64,000 nucleotides of DNA from Chryseolinea serpens (lineage in GTDB: Bacteria; Bacteroidota; Bacteroidia; Cytophagales; Cyclobacteriaceae): NCBI RefSeq assembly GCF_900129725.1, contig NZ_FQWQ01000005.1:558001-622000 (forward strand), read 5' to 3'. A program made the translations under genes and the position numbers. Positions 1 through 8,973 of this stretch are shown here, piece after piece. The number at the start of each line of letters is the position of its first letter. The stretch's first letter is position 1. Below the pieces are notes generated by a model that saw only the letters and a list, made by a program, of their open reading frames with translations, was not told the origin of the DNA and searched no databases.

Positions 1-2559
1 CAACTCGAAATGGCGCACGTTGTTGTAAAGATTTTTATCGGTCAGTTCCAGCCCGGCAATGCGGTTGAAGAGATTGATGGCGGGTGCCAGGCGATCGGCC
101 TCGAAGTAGCGGCGGCTAAGATCCAGGAGCGCCTGCGCTTTATAGTTGGCGTTGTCGAATGTGTTGGCGAGCCGGTTGAAGTCCGTGGAGTCGCCCAGTC
201 CAATGCGGTAGCGGCAGTATTGATATTTTTCTGCATCCGTCCCCTGGAGCACGTCCTGCAGCGGCATCGTCAGGATCTTTTTCATTTGCACGGAGATGGC
301 TTGGCGTGTCACATCGCGGTCGCGCGACACCGAGTCCCAGGCCATCAGCGCTTCCGGGATCCGGCGGGCTTCTGTCAGGGCAATGGCACTATAGAAACGC
401 GCTTCCTTGTAGGCATACGTGTCGGCATACGTAAAATAGCTGTTGGCCAAATTCGGATTTCGTTGCTCCAGTGCCCACAATCCCATGATGTAATTGAATT
501 TTCCCTGGTACTGTTGGCTCAGGTACACCTGCTCGGCCAATATTTCCAACGCTTTCGACACATTTCCCCGGTGATAATAGGCAAACGCCAGAGACGACTT
601 GAGCGCCTCACTAAAATCGCTGTTCAACGAATCGCTGGCCATGCGATAGGCTTCGTTGATGAAAACCGTATCGACTGTCGTCGCATATTTCATGATGTAG
701 TTGTTCAACAACGTAGCGGAATACAGGTTGAGTTGTTTGGCGGCGAGAGGATCCACCTTCGTCTTGAATTCCTGCGTTTGCGCAGTAGAGAGCGCCAGGG
801 CGTTGCTCATCACCGCAGGTGCGGTAGCATCGAAAAGCTTTAGCACCGAATCGGTGTTCACCGGCACGTGCTCGGTGGCGGCCAGGGCGAAGAAGTTGGT
901 TTCGGCCGAAGCCTGCGACAGGCGGTTGCGCCGTGCACGCTCCAGGTAGAACACGGACGAATCCAGGTTGTGGAGCTTGGCGTAGACGTAGCCGAGGTTG
1001 TTTTCCAGCGCGCCGTTGCCCGGCATCACATGGAGGCCATGCTGATATTCGGGGATGGCGCCTTCCAGGTTGCCTTCGCGCACATAGGCGTTGCCGGCGT
1101 TGGTCAGCGAAAACGGTGTGGGGTGTTTGGCGTTGGCGTAGGCATAGTTCAGGTGAGCGCCCTCAAAATCGTAGCCCGCAGCCTTGAGACGACCCAGGGC
1201 ATAGTTGGAGTGGTTGTTTTGGAACGCCTGGGCGCGGCCTTTGTCGTAGAACGATAGCGCATAGGTGGAGTTGCCCATGAGCGTATACAGATCGCCCGCA
1301 CTGTTATATAATCCACCCGTGCCGTGAAATACATATTCTTGCCAGTTGGAGTAGAAGACAAACGCCAACATGGCGATCATGCCCGCAAAGCGATACGTGA
1401 AATAGGGCATGCGGGTGGGCTGGTACAACACTTTATACACCGCCATGTTGCGCGCCAGCATCAGCACAAAATTCGAGAAGACATAGATGAAGAAGATCAA
1501 CCCGTAGCCCAGGTGACTGAAGATGATAAAGTCTCGGATGATCTTCAGCGCCGGGTCGTTCGCGTTGCCCAGCAGCTGGGCCGTTGTGGCAAAGGCCATC
1601 GCACCCATCGCCAGGAAAAAATAGCCGCCAAAGGGATGGTAGGGAAAGATGTTGGCATACAAAGATTCGCGTTTGCGAAATCCCCACACCCCCAGCACCG
1701 CCGAGATGGTCAGCAACAAATACAAGTTGATATACAGGAATTTCCACTGCACAATACCCAGCTCGTGCAGGCAGGTGATGATGAGGTTGGCGAGGTAGAT
1801 TACGCTGATGATCAAAAAATGGCGCAAACTTTTTGAAGTCCCCTGGTTGGAGATAAACACCAGCGACGCAAAAATTTCATGGGCAACGATGATGATGAAC
1901 AACACCGTCACAATGATTGCGGGCGTGTAGCCTGTGAGCGTAAGTTGATAGAATGGAAAGGGAACGGTTGAAAAGATAGCGATCACCAGGGCCAGAAGGA
2001 CCGTGAGCGAAGCGAAAAAGATCAGCCGGTAAACAAACGCGACCGTCGTCTTGATGCGATTGAAAAAAAACGCCGGCGCCACATAGAGGAACAACACGAC
2101 GGCGACAGGAATTTTATCAAACCTTCCAAAAAGGCCCAGCACCTCCAGCCGGAACCCGGCAAGCAAAGCAATGAACAAGGCCATGCCGATAAAAAACCAG
2201 AACCGCTCGATGGTGGTGATCACGGTGACAATGATGACCGCCGCGGCGACCAGGATGATCAGAAAAAGATAAGAGGCTGTGGTGTTGGGAACAATGTCGC
2301 TGCCGTCGAGGTATTCGAAGATGACGTAGCTCTCACCGGGCACGCTCAGCTCGAAAGGCCCGAGCCGGAAACTGTGCACGGTGGTCTCGACCACTTTCTG
2401 TTCCTGCAATTTCTCCCAATGGATAACACCCTCCGGGCCGCGATACCAACTGTACCACAGGAAGGCCAGGGAGAATATAAAAATGCCGCCGGCCAGCGCC
2501 CAGACAACGCGGTACTCTTTCAGCCAGTTTTTCCAGAAGTTGAGGGGTTCCCTATCCAT
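1..2559 (-). CDS. Multi-pass membrane protein with C-terminal TPR repeats (3' truncated)
   Basis: The reading frame opens at the ATG at 2559 (MDREPLNFW) and runs off the left edge of the window, giving at least 853 residues. The first 370 residues or so hold about eleven hydrophobic stretches, with the first near residues 19-37 and the last near 345-362. The rest is soluble and helical, with TPR-like blocks, for example near NAGNAYVREGNLEGAIPEYQ and SLAFAYYHRGNVSKALEI. TPRs usually mediate protein contacts; the layout suggests a membrane-anchored scaffold or transport-related protein, but no specific family is recognised. It lies downstream of gatC and past a terminator, so it is probably transcribed separately. 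The C-terminus is not visible. Confidence 0.75.
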   Translation of the reverse strand, partial: MDREPLNFWKNWLKEYRVVWALAGGIFIFSLAFLWYSWYRGPEGVIHWEKLQEQKVVETTVHSFRLGPFELSVPGESYVIFEYLDGSDIVPNTTASYLFLIILVAAAVIIVTVITTIERFWFFIGMALFIALLAGFRLEVLGLFGRFDKIPVAVVLFLYVAPAFFFNRIKTTVAFVYRLIFFASLTVLLALVIAIFSTVPFPFYQLTLTGYTPAIIVTVLFIIIVAHEIFASLVFISNQGTSKSLRHFLIISVIYLANLIITCLHELGIVQWKFLYINLYLLLTISAVLGVWGFRKRESLYANIFPYHPFGGYFFLAMGAMAFATTAQLLGNANDPALKIIRDFIIFSHLGYGLIFFIYVFSNFVLMLARNMAVYKVLYQPTRMPYFTYRFAGMIAMLAFVFYSNWQEYVFHGTGGLYNSAGDLYTLMGNSTYALSFYDKGRAQAFQNNHSNYALGRLKAAGYDFEGAHLNYAYANAKHPTPFSLTNAGNAYVREGNLEGAIPEYQHGLHVMPGNGALENNLGYVYAKLHNLDSSVFYLERARRNRLSQASAETNFFALAATEHVPVNTDSVLKLFDATAPAVMSNALALSTAQTQEFKTKVDPLAAKQLNLYSATLLNNYIMKYATTVDTVFINEAYRMASDSLNSDFSEALKSSLAFAYYHRGNVSKALEILAEQVYLSQQYQGKFNYIMGLWALEQRNPNLANSYFTYADTYAYKEARFYSAIALTEARRIPEALMAWDSVSRDRDVTRQAISVQMKKILTMPLQDVLQGTDAEKYQYCRYRIGLGDSTDFNRLANTFDNANYKAQALLDLSRRYFEADRLAPAINLFNRIAGLELTDKNLYNNVRHFEL

Positions 2560-2601
2560 CTTAAATTAATTCGATATGCACTTACAAGATAAAAAATAAA
2601 A

Positions 2602-2631
2602 ACCCGGAAGGTGCTTCACCACTTGCCGGGT
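2602..2631 (-). terminator. Rho-independent terminator after plsC-gatC
   Basis: Read on the minus strand, a stem ACCCGG/CCGGGT encloses an inner pairing of AAGTGGTG with CACCTT and is followed by a T-rich run (2588-2601). It lies about 120 bases downstream of the gatC stop and just before the start of the TPR membrane protein, so it should separate the two units. Confidence 0.7.
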
Positions 2632-2749
2632 CCATCAGCGATTCAATCATACACATTCGGCGCGGGCTTGTCCACTGTGCCGACGACAACCCAACAGGCC
2701 GGTAGTCGCACGTCCGGTGCAGGAGGGCGAGCCTATAACGCAAGGCAAC

Positions 2750-3037
2750 TTATTCCAGTACTTTGGGTACGCGGAAATAGTCGGAATCTTTTTTCGGGGC
2801 ATTTTTCAGGGCGCGTTCGTGGCTGAGGTGTTCTTTCACCTCGTCTTCGCGCAGCACGTTGATCTCGTGGCTCATGGTGGTGAGGGGCTCCACACCGGTG
2901 GTGTCCACTTCTTTGAGATGCTCTACCCAGTCCACGATGGCGGTCATGTCTTTCATCATTTTCTCGGCGTCCTTTTCGTCGAATTCCAGACGCGAGAGGT
3001 GGGCGATCTTATCGAGCAGGGCACGATCAATTTTCAT
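2750..3037 (-). CDS. gatC: Asp-tRNA(Asn)/Glu-tRNA(Gln) amidotransferase subunit C
   Basis: The 95-residue product matches GatC in length and pattern: N-terminal MKIDRALLDKIAHLSRLEF, a central MMKDMTAIVDWVEHLKEVDT, then the extended arm VEPLTTM and a C-terminal FRVPKVLE. GatC stabilises GatA and links it to GatB in the GatCAB enzyme, which amidates mischarged Glu-tRNA(Gln) or Asp-tRNA(Asn) in the cytoplasm. gatA and gatB are not in this window, so the complex is encoded at separate loci. The gene overlaps the end of the upstream plsC-like gene by 11 bases, implying cotranscription and translational coupling. Confidence 0.93.
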   Translation of the reverse strand: MKIDRALLDKIAHLSRLEFDEKDAEKMMKDMTAIVDWVEHLKEVDTTGVEPLTTMSHEINVLREDEVKEHLSHERALKNAPKKDSDYFRVPKVLE

Positions 3038-3761
3038 TTTTCAGGTGCTGTTTCAATTCTTGGTCTATGATGGTAAATACCCGCTGTTTCAGTGTGTCGA
3101 TGTCCTTTGCCGTCAGGCCCGCCGTTTCAACCGGTGTGTGAAAGATCACTCTCAGCGGATGCCAGCGCAGCAGGAATTCATCCGGCGGCAAAATTATCCA
3201 ATTATATGGAATGGTGACAGGCACGATGGGAATTTGTTTCTCCACCGCCACGCGGAATGCGCCGTCTTTGAAGGGGCCCATAACCGGGTCTTTTTTCGTC
3301 ACAATGCCCCCTTCCGGGAAAATGATGAGGTTTTTGCCTTCGTCGATGGCTTCCATCGAGCGCTTCACAGACGTGTAGCGGCTTTTCAGCTTTTTGCGGT
3401 CCACCGTGATGTGGAGCTTGCCATACATCCACCCAAAAAGCGGAACCGTCTCGATGCCGCTTTTGCCCACAAAGATGGCATTGTGGGGCGCGAGGCCCAT
3501 GGCGGGGATGTCGAGATAAGAAAAATGGTTGGAGCAGTAAATGTACTGTCGTTTTGGGTCCAGCTTCGCGCGATATTCCGTCCGGAAGGGCACGCCGATA
3601 AACGTGAAAAGCAACCGCGCCCACCACCGGTTCAAAATGCCCACCAACTTATACTGGCTGGGGAACACGATGGGGATGAGAAACAACGGCAGCAATACCA
3701 GGAAGAGAATGCCAAACACCAATGATCCCCAGGCGGTGTGAATGCCTCTTAAAATTTTCAT
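3027..3761 (-). CDS. 1-acyl-sn-glycerol-3-phosphate acyltransferase (PlsC family)
   Basis: The 244-residue protein has a membrane segment at about residues 11-33. It carries the acyltransferase HX4D motif at H79-D84 (NHFSYLD) and the FPEGG block at 148-152, both needed for catalysis and glycerol-phosphate binding. The expected reaction is acylation of lysophosphatidic acid to phosphatidic acid at the inner membrane face. Length and motif spacing are typical of PlsC. Related lyso-lipid acyltransferases, for example of ornithine lipid synthesis, share these motifs, so the exact acceptor is an inference. It is the first gene of a pair with gatC, which it overlaps by 11 bases. Confidence 0.88.
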   Translation of the reverse strand: MKILRGIHTAWGSLVFGILFLVLLPLFLIPIVFPSQYKLVGILNRWWARLLFTFIGVPFRTEYRAKLDPKRQYIYCSNHFSYLDIPAMGLAPHNAIFVGKSGIETVPLFGWMYGKLHITVDRKKLKSRYTSVKRSMEAIDEGKNLIIFPEGGIVTKKDPVMGPFKDGAFRVAVEKQIPIVPVTIPYNWIILPPDEFLLRWHPLRVIFHTPVETAGLTAKDIDTLKQRVFTIIDQELKQHLKNEN

Positions 3762-3809
3762 ATCGTTTCCCGTGAAGGCTTGCCAGCCACTTTGTCTGCA
3801 AAGGTAAGG

Positions 3810-5144
3810 TTAGTCGCCATTGAATGTACTGCGCCGCGGGATAACGATCAACTCTTTTTGACGCCCGTCGATATACCGGAACTTGCCCTCACCATCAAAA
3901 AAGCCGTCTTCCTCCAGTTTGATCTGGATGTCTTTTTTCCATTCGTCGATGTGCGTGGTCACGTTCAGCTCGATGGAGTAGGCGGTGTTGTAGTGCAGGG
4001 CATAGTCGCCCGACCCCGGCACGCCCTGCTGCATGTCCCATTGCCCGATGGTGGTGCCGGCTGCATGACCGTGATAGCCGATCGGGTGCGTGTAGATGGA
4101 GGGTGTTAGTCCCTGGCTGATGGCTTGCTTGCGCGAATCTTCCAGGATCTGGTTGCCCGTTTTGTTCAGGGCAAAGTTGCCGGTGAGTATGTCTTGCAGC
4201 GCGTTGCCCTGGCGCAGCGCTTTTTTCAAATAGTCAGGTGCGTCGGTCTCTCCAGCCTTGAGAATATAGGCATGCTGTTGCGTGTCGGTGTTGAGGCGCA
4301 GGTAGGTGATGCCGAAGTCGACATGCAGCAAGTCGCCGAGTTGGATCACTACGGGTTGGAGACGTTTGGTGAAAATGGCATCGGGTTCGCTGCGCTGAAT
4401 GGACACCGACGGATGAAACCACGTGTCGAGTTTTAGCGCACTGATTTTTTCGCGATACCACCACACCACATCTTCGGTGGTGGTGACACCCGGTTGAATG
4501 ACGCGATCGGAAAATCCTTCTTCGATGATCTCGTGTGCGATCCGGCAGATCTGTGGATAGATCACCATTTCTTTTTCACTCCGCGTCTCCAGCCAGCTCA
4601 CGGCCAGCCGCTCGGCAGAGGTGATGCGGGGATGTAATTTCTTGTTCAGGGATTTGAGCAGCAGCTCGTAGTCGTTGGCGGTGAGGCCGTCGGCGTGGCC
4701 ATAATGTTCGGCTTTGTTGACGCCAATCTTTTTGGGATCGCGTTCCTGGATGATGCTGGCCAGTTGAGCCCATTGGTCGGGTTGCTGGTCGGGATCCCAC
4801 GCGCGTTTAAAAACTTTCCCTACGTCATAGCGCGCCACAGCGAGGTATTCCATTTCCTTGCCTTCGCCGCGATCGAACACCACCAGCATCGTGGTGCGCC
4901 GCGCGGCCATCCACGTGGCGGGTAACAGGGTTTTGATGACCGGGTCTTCGTTGTATTCCCGCGACATCACGATCCACATGTCGAAACCTTCCCTGCGCAT
5001 GAGGCCGGGAAGCACCGTTCTCAGCCGGTCGTCCAGGATCTCGTCGATCACTTTGGCTTGTTCGCGTTGCGATAGGATAAGCGGGTTTTGTGCGAATGCG
5101 GAAGGAAGAAGGAGCGTTCCAAGGAGGAGTAGTAAATATTTCAT
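3810..5144 (-). CDS. Secreted M24-family metallopeptidase (Xaa-Pro aminopeptidase-like)
   Basis: The 444-residue product begins with a signal peptide (residues 1-18, ending SAFA before Q19), so it should act in the periplasm. The C-terminal half has the pita-bread layout with likely metal ligands D276 (HVDFG), D287, a His in GYHGH (358-360), E392 (IELN) and E411 (KLEED). The N-terminal half resembles the creatinase-like N domain of prolidases. Members release N-terminal residues before proline, but many M24 proteins have lost or changed activity, so the substrate is unknown. It stands alone between plsC and a thioesterase gene on the same strand. Confidence 0.85.
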   Translation of the reverse strand: MKYLLLLLGTLLLPSAFAQNPLILSQREQAKVIDEILDDRLRTVLPGLMRREGFDMWIVMSREYNEDPVIKTLLPATWMAARRTTMLVVFDRGEGKEMEYLAVARYDVGKVFKRAWDPDQQPDQWAQLASIIQERDPKKIGVNKAEHYGHADGLTANDYELLLKSLNKKLHPRITSAERLAVSWLETRSEKEMVIYPQICRIAHEIIEEGFSDRVIQPGVTTTEDVVWWYREKISALKLDTWFHPSVSIQRSEPDAIFTKRLQPVVIQLGDLLHVDFGITYLRLNTDTQQHAYILKAGETDAPDYLKKALRQGNALQDILTGNFALNKTGNQILEDSRKQAISQGLTPSIYTHPIGYHGHAAGTTIGQWDMQQGVPGSGDYALHYNTAYSIELNVTTHIDEWKKDIQIKLEEDGFFDGEGKFRYIDGRQKELIVIPRRSTFNGD

Positions 5145-5205
5145 GACGAGGTTCGAAGAGTAGGTGGTTCAGTAGATTTTTTGAAGATGTTTTTGAAACG
5201 ATGCG

Positions 5206-5769
5206 CTATTCTTCGTCTTTAAAAGCAATGATACAGCGTTCTTTCTTTAACAACTCCATCGCCTCATTCACATGCAGGGTCGACTTCACATCGTCGAGCT
5301 GCTCGTTGATGCGGCTTTTGATCTCTTTCATGTGCATGGCTTCAATAAACCGGCGCACGTCGTTGTGCGTTTCCAGGATCAGCTTGGGCACTTCCGCGGG
5401 CTTGTCGTGGTCGTCTTTGGCCACCATGGTAAAGTAGCAGGAGTTGGTGTGGCGCACGGTGCTGTTCTTCACGTGTTCGGCCTCCACGCGGATGCCCACG
5501 ATCATGGAAGAGCGCCCCACATAGTTCACCGACGCATGCAACGAGACCAGCTCACCCACTTCCACGGGCTTCAAAAACTCCACCCGGTCCACCGACACTG
5601 TCACACAATACGTGCCCGCGTGCTTGCTGGAACAAGCATAGGCCACCTTGTCCATCAGCGACAGCAAGATGCCCCCGTGAATTTTTCCTCCAAAGTTGGC
5701 GTAGGAAGGGATCATCAGTTCGGTGATAGTGGTCTGCGATTTGCTGACAGGTTTGGCGGCGTCGGGCAT
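5206..5769 (-). CDS. Acyl-CoA thioesterase, hotdog fold (YciA/BACH-like)
   Basis: The 187-residue protein contains one hotdog domain (about residues 10-130). It has the hallmark helix region NFGGKIHGGILLSLMDKVAY, in which N25, H31 and D40 match catalytic and substrate-binding positions of acyl-CoA hydrolases. The last 55 residues form a charged helical tail (KEIKSRINEQLDDVKSTLHVNEAM) not needed for the fold. It should hydrolyse acyl-CoA to free acid and CoA in the cytoplasm; chain length preference cannot be read from sequence. A possible -7 box (TATCTTTT) lies about 20 bases before the ATG. Confidence 0.88.
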   Translation of the reverse strand: MPDAAKPVSKSQTTITELMIPSYANFGGKIHGGILLSLMDKVAYACSSKHAGTYCVTVSVDRVEFLKPVEVGELVSLHASVNYVGRSSMIVGIRVEAEHVKNSTVRHTNSCYFTMVAKDDHDKPAEVPKLILETHNDVRRFIEAMHMKEIKSRINEQLDDVKSTLHVNEAMELLKKERCIIAFKDEE

Positions 5770-5855
5770 GGGAATTTTACTTTGTGAAAAGATAGGAAAA
5801 AATGATGGGCTGAATGTACTACAAAATTCAAAAAGGGGACAAGGGGGTAAAACGA

Positions 5856-5880
5856 AAACGCCACGGTCTTCGTGGCGTTT
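5856..5880 (-). terminator. Rho-independent terminator after SnoaL-like gene
   Basis: A perfect 10-base stem (AAACGCCACG with CGTGGCGTTT, loop 5866-5870) is followed on the minus strand by a T-rich run. It sits about 50 bases beyond the stop of the SnoaL-like gene. Confidence 0.8.
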
Positions 5881-5932
5881 CTTTTTGCTGGCGGAGTAGG
5901 TGTTCGGCGTGGCCGGAATTTTCTGACGGTAC

Positions 5933-6436
5933 TCAGTGCTTGGGCATTTGTTTCACCGGGTCATACTGTTGCACGTTTTGGTCGATCGCAACATTCTGTG
6001 CTGCTGTCATTAACCATTTTCCGTTTTGGTTTACATAGACAACGGTTGCAATGCAATCGCTGGCAGGTTTTTCTCCATCAGGAGCGGTGAAAGCGCTGAA
6101 GTGCCAATACAGGTGCGCGATGGCCACGTCTTTTGTAATAAACCGGATGGCAACCGATTTTTTCTCTATTACCGACTCTTTAAACAAGGTTTCATGATAG
6201 ACCTGGTGCGCATATCGCGACTCCTCCCGGCCTTTCCACCACATTCCGGGGGCATTTACCCAGTCGGTGTCTTCCGTCGTATAGTTTTTCAAATCATCAT
6301 AATTGTGATGGTTCCAGCTATAGATCATGGCATCGACCTGCTTATGAATGGCGGCTTCATCTTTTACACGATCCTGGGCAAGGCTAAGTCCATTGATGAA
6401 TAACAGGAGGGCAGTGGTTGTGATTATTTTTTTCAT
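5933..6436 (-). CDS. Secreted SnoaL-like (NTF2 fold) protein
   Basis: The start is placed at the ATG at 6436 because it yields a clear signal peptide (MKKIITTTALLLFINGLSLAQ); the frame stays open to 6499 without sense as an N-terminus. The mature part of about 147 residues matches the SgcJ/EcaC or SnoaL-like pattern: IHKQVDAMIYSWNHHNYDDLKNYTTEDTDWVN, then a beta-rich half ending in a conserved GKWLMTAAQN. Such proteins bind small ligands or have unknown roles; no catalytic claim is made. A TATCTTTA box lies 17 bases before the ATG. The AraC-type gene ends 64 bases upstream on the same strand, so the two may share regulation. Confidence 0.78.
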   Translation of the reverse strand: MKKIITTTALLLFINGLSLAQDRVKDEAAIHKQVDAMIYSWNHHNYDDLKNYTTEDTDWVNAPGMWWKGREESRYAHQVYHETLFKESVIEKKSVAIRFITKDVAIAHLYWHFSAFTAPDGEKPASDCIATVVYVNQNGKWLMTAAQNVAIDQNVQQYDPVKQMPKH

Positions 6437-6500
6437 AACTGATTGTTTAGGGTAAAGATATCTCAGCGCCGAGGCCTGCGCATAGTACAAAGGCGACATC

Positions 6501-7331
6501 TTAATTAAACAGCCGGATAAAAAATTTAACCTGCGATCTCAGAAACTCCGATTCAATATGGGAAGGATTGACCCCGGCAAATTCCTGGAAGTCGCGGATG
6601 AGGTGCATCTGGTCAAAATACCCGCATTGAAGGGCAACCTCAACCCAGCTAATGTCAGGCTGTTGTTGTTTGAGGATCCAGGCTTGTGAAAATCTTACCA
6701 AACGGGAGAAATGTTTCGGTGGCATGCCGATCCGTTGCTTAAATACCCTTTCAAATTGCCGTGTGCTGAGGCAGGCTTGAGATGCCAGCTGATCTATTTT
6801 GATCAGTCCACGTTCTTGGATCAGCAGGGGGAGCACATGATCGATGGGTAAGTTTTCTTTTAATTTGTCCAGCTGTTTCAGTAGAAAATTTTCGACGATC
6901 GTCTTCATTTTGTGAAAAGAAATGGCCTCTTGCAGTTGGTCATTTACTTCTCTCATTTTATTTCCCAGCAGTTCCATCCCGTCAAACTCATCTTGGCACA
7001 CGAGCTCATTCATCGGGATGCCTAAAAATCGATATAATCCTCCCGGCTGAAATCCCACCTTGATAAACAAATGATGACGCCCCGGCGTGATGATATGCCT
7101 GTTGATGTTGGGCCCCGTCACGATGGAAGTCGGCAGCGTCATTTTTTTTTCCGTGGCGATACACGCTGTCTCCGAACGATCTCTGACATAAAACATGATG
7201 CAATGTTCGGGAAGCGGTGGGATAGAAAAGGGCTGCGCCGTTTCCGTGGCGTCAAACTTCATTTCGTGGATCATGATATTGTTCACAAATCCCTTTAAGG
7301 CCGGATGAGGTTCGTAGAGTTGTTGAAACAT
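6501..7331 (-). CDS. AraC-family transcriptional regulator
   Basis: The 276-residue protein has an N-terminal cupin-like or DUF6597-type ligand-sensing region (residues 1 to about 150; MFQQLYEPHPALKGFVNNIMI, VGFQPGGLYRFLGIPMNEL). The C-terminal part is a double helix-turn-helix AraC domain (about 165-265; IDQLASQACLSTRQFERVFKQRIG and ALQCGYFDQMHLIRDFQEFAG). It is a cytoplasmic DNA-binding regulator; the effector is unknown. Position directly upstream of the secreted SnoaL-like gene suggests that gene as a target, but this is inference. The 244 bases upstream (7332-7575) contain no gene. Confidence 0.9.
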   Translation of the reverse strand: MFQQLYEPHPALKGFVNNIMIHEMKFDATETAQPFSIPPLPEHCIMFYVRDRSETACIATEKKMTLPTSIVTGPNINRHIITPGRHHLFIKVGFQPGGLYRFLGIPMNELVCQDEFDGMELLGNKMREVNDQLQEAISFHKMKTIVENFLLKQLDKLKENLPIDHVLPLLIQERGLIKIDQLASQACLSTRQFERVFKQRIGMPPKHFSRLVRFSQAWILKQQQPDISWVEVALQCGYFDQMHLIRDFQEFAGVNPSHIESEFLRSQVKFFIRLFN

Positions 7332-7575
7332 GATGACCGCTTTTTGTGCTTACTACCGTTGGCTACAACAAGGGAATAACGGCTAACGTTGGCGATTATG
7401 AAGTAACGGGGATGGCAGTCGCAGGTATCGATGATGTTGTAAATGACTTTAGCAAACTGCTGCGAAGCTGTCAACCGGGACAACCGAAGTTACGGAACGA
7501 AAGGTTGGAACACAAATGACGAATTCCGCCAGGCCTATGCGAAGCGATGGTCCCGAGAATATTTTTTGTTTGTAG

Positions 7576-8940
7576 TTAAACTTCATTAGCAGGAACGGGG
7601 ACATGGAGTTTCACCGGGATCCGGTTCATCAGCAAGCGCAATCGAAAGAACATGGCCAGCGCCGTCAGCGTAAGCCCAATGGAAAGCCCCAGCCAGATCC
7701 CCGACGATCCAAAGCCTGCTTTAAACGCCAATCCATACCCTAGCGGAAGGCCAATGATCCAGTACGCAATAAAAATAAACAGTGATGGTGTTTTCACATC
7801 CTGCAATCCGCGCAGCGCCGAGATGCACACCACCTGCGTGCCGTCGGAAAGTTGGAAGAGCCCGGCAATGATCATGAGCGACGCGGCGATGCGGAGCACT
7901 TCGGCGTCGTCCACATACAATGCGGGAAGCCAATGCCGGCCAAACACAAAGCCCAGCGCACACGCCGACATGAACACCAGCGCCATGCCAAGCAACGTGT
8001 AGGCCGCCCGCTTCATATTTTTCACATCATTTCTCCCGAGAAAATAACTCACGCGAATGGTGGCCGCCGCCGCAAGACCGGCCGTGGTCATGTAGCTGAT
8101 GGTGGCCAGGTTGATGGCGATCTGATGTGCCGCCTGCGTCTTCGTGCCGAGCCATCCCATCATCACCAACGAAAAATCGAACGCGGCCACTTCAAAAATA
8201 AATTGCGCCCCGCTGGGCACACCGATGTGCAACATTCTGCTGAACAGCGCACGCGAATAATTTCCCAACACAAACCCGCCGCGAAACCGCCGGAATTCCG
8301 GAGCAAAATAAATATAGCCCGCGATGGCCAGCGCCATAAACACCCGCGACGAAAACGTGGCCCATCCCGAACCCACAAGCCCCATGGCCGGGAACCCGCC
8401 ATGCCCGTAGATGAGCATGTAGTTCAACAAGACGTTCACCACGTTGCTGCCGACCATGATGATCATGGCCACACGCGTATTGGATAATCCCTCGGCAAAT
8501 TGTTTGAAGGTTTGGAAAATGAGCACGGGAATGAGCGAGAACGTGATGATGCTCAGAAAGGGAATCGACTTATCGATCACCTCCTGCGGCTGGCCGATGT
8601 GATAGAGCACGCGCTTGCCCACATAGACCACACCCGCCAGCAGCAAGGCGTTGATCACGTTGATGACCAACCCATGGCGCAACGTTTCCACGATGCTGCG
8701 ATCATCCTTCTTCCCATCGGCTTCTGCCACCAGCGGCGTGATGGCATACGACACCCCGATACCAAACAGCAACAACACATTGAAGGCCACCGTGGCCAAC
8801 CCGGCAGCGGCCAGCTCGGTAGCGCCCACGTGACCCACCATGATGTTATCGGTGAAGCCCATGAGCACGTGGCCCAGGTTGCTGAGCATGACGGGGTAGG
8901 CGAGGTGGAAATTTTCCTTGATGTGGGTCTTGATGGTCAT
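7576..8940 (-). CDS. MATE-family multidrug/Na+ efflux transporter (NorM-like)
   Basis: The 454-residue protein has about twelve transmembrane segments in two bundles. It has the MATE N-terminal pattern (AYPVMLSNLGHVLMGFTDNIMVGHVG) and the mid-protein repeat (IGVPSGAQFIFEVAAFDFSLVMMGWLG, QTQAAHQIAINLATISYM-like). MATE proteins export drugs or metabolites from the cytoplasm in exchange for H+ or Na+. The substrate is not predictable. The Nudix gene ends 33 bases upstream on the same strand, so both are likely cotranscribed from the promoter near 9560. Confidence 0.92.
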   Translation of the reverse strand: MTIKTHIKENFHLAYPVMLSNLGHVLMGFTDNIMVGHVGATELAAAGLATVAFNVLLLFGIGVSYAITPLVAEADGKKDDRSIVETLRHGLVINVINALLLAGVVYVGKRVLYHIGQPQEVIDKSIPFLSIITFSLIPVLIFQTFKQFAEGLSNTRVAMIIMVGSNVVNVLLNYMLIYGHGGFPAMGLVGSGWATFSSRVFMALAIAGYIYFAPEFRRFRGGFVLGNYSRALFSRMLHIGVPSGAQFIFEVAAFDFSLVMMGWLGTKTQAAHQIAINLATISYMTTAGLAAAATIRVSYFLGRNDVKNMKRAAYTLLGMALVFMSACALGFVFGRHWLPALYVDDAEVLRIAASLMIIAGLFQLSDGTQVVCISALRGLQDVKTPSLFIFIAYWIIGLPLGYGLAFKAGFGSSGIWLGLSIGLTLTALAMFFRLRLLMNRIPVKLHVPVPANEV

Positions 8941-8973
8941 GGGGAGATAGGCGAAGCAGGTTTGGGATGGACG

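Noticed and set aside
10-843. Plus-strand open frame of 277 codons at the left edge
   Set aside because: It lies antisense to the clearly coding TPR membrane protein and its residues show no family pattern; GC-rich codon use leaves such antisense frames open.
2859-3725. Plus-strand open frame of 288 codons
   Set aside because: Antisense to gatC and the acyltransferase gene, both recognised by motifs; the frame has no recognisable domain.
7295-7483. 62-codon minus-strand frame upstream of the AraC gene
   Set aside because: Overlaps the AraC start in another frame and shows no coding character; more likely the regulator's promoter region.
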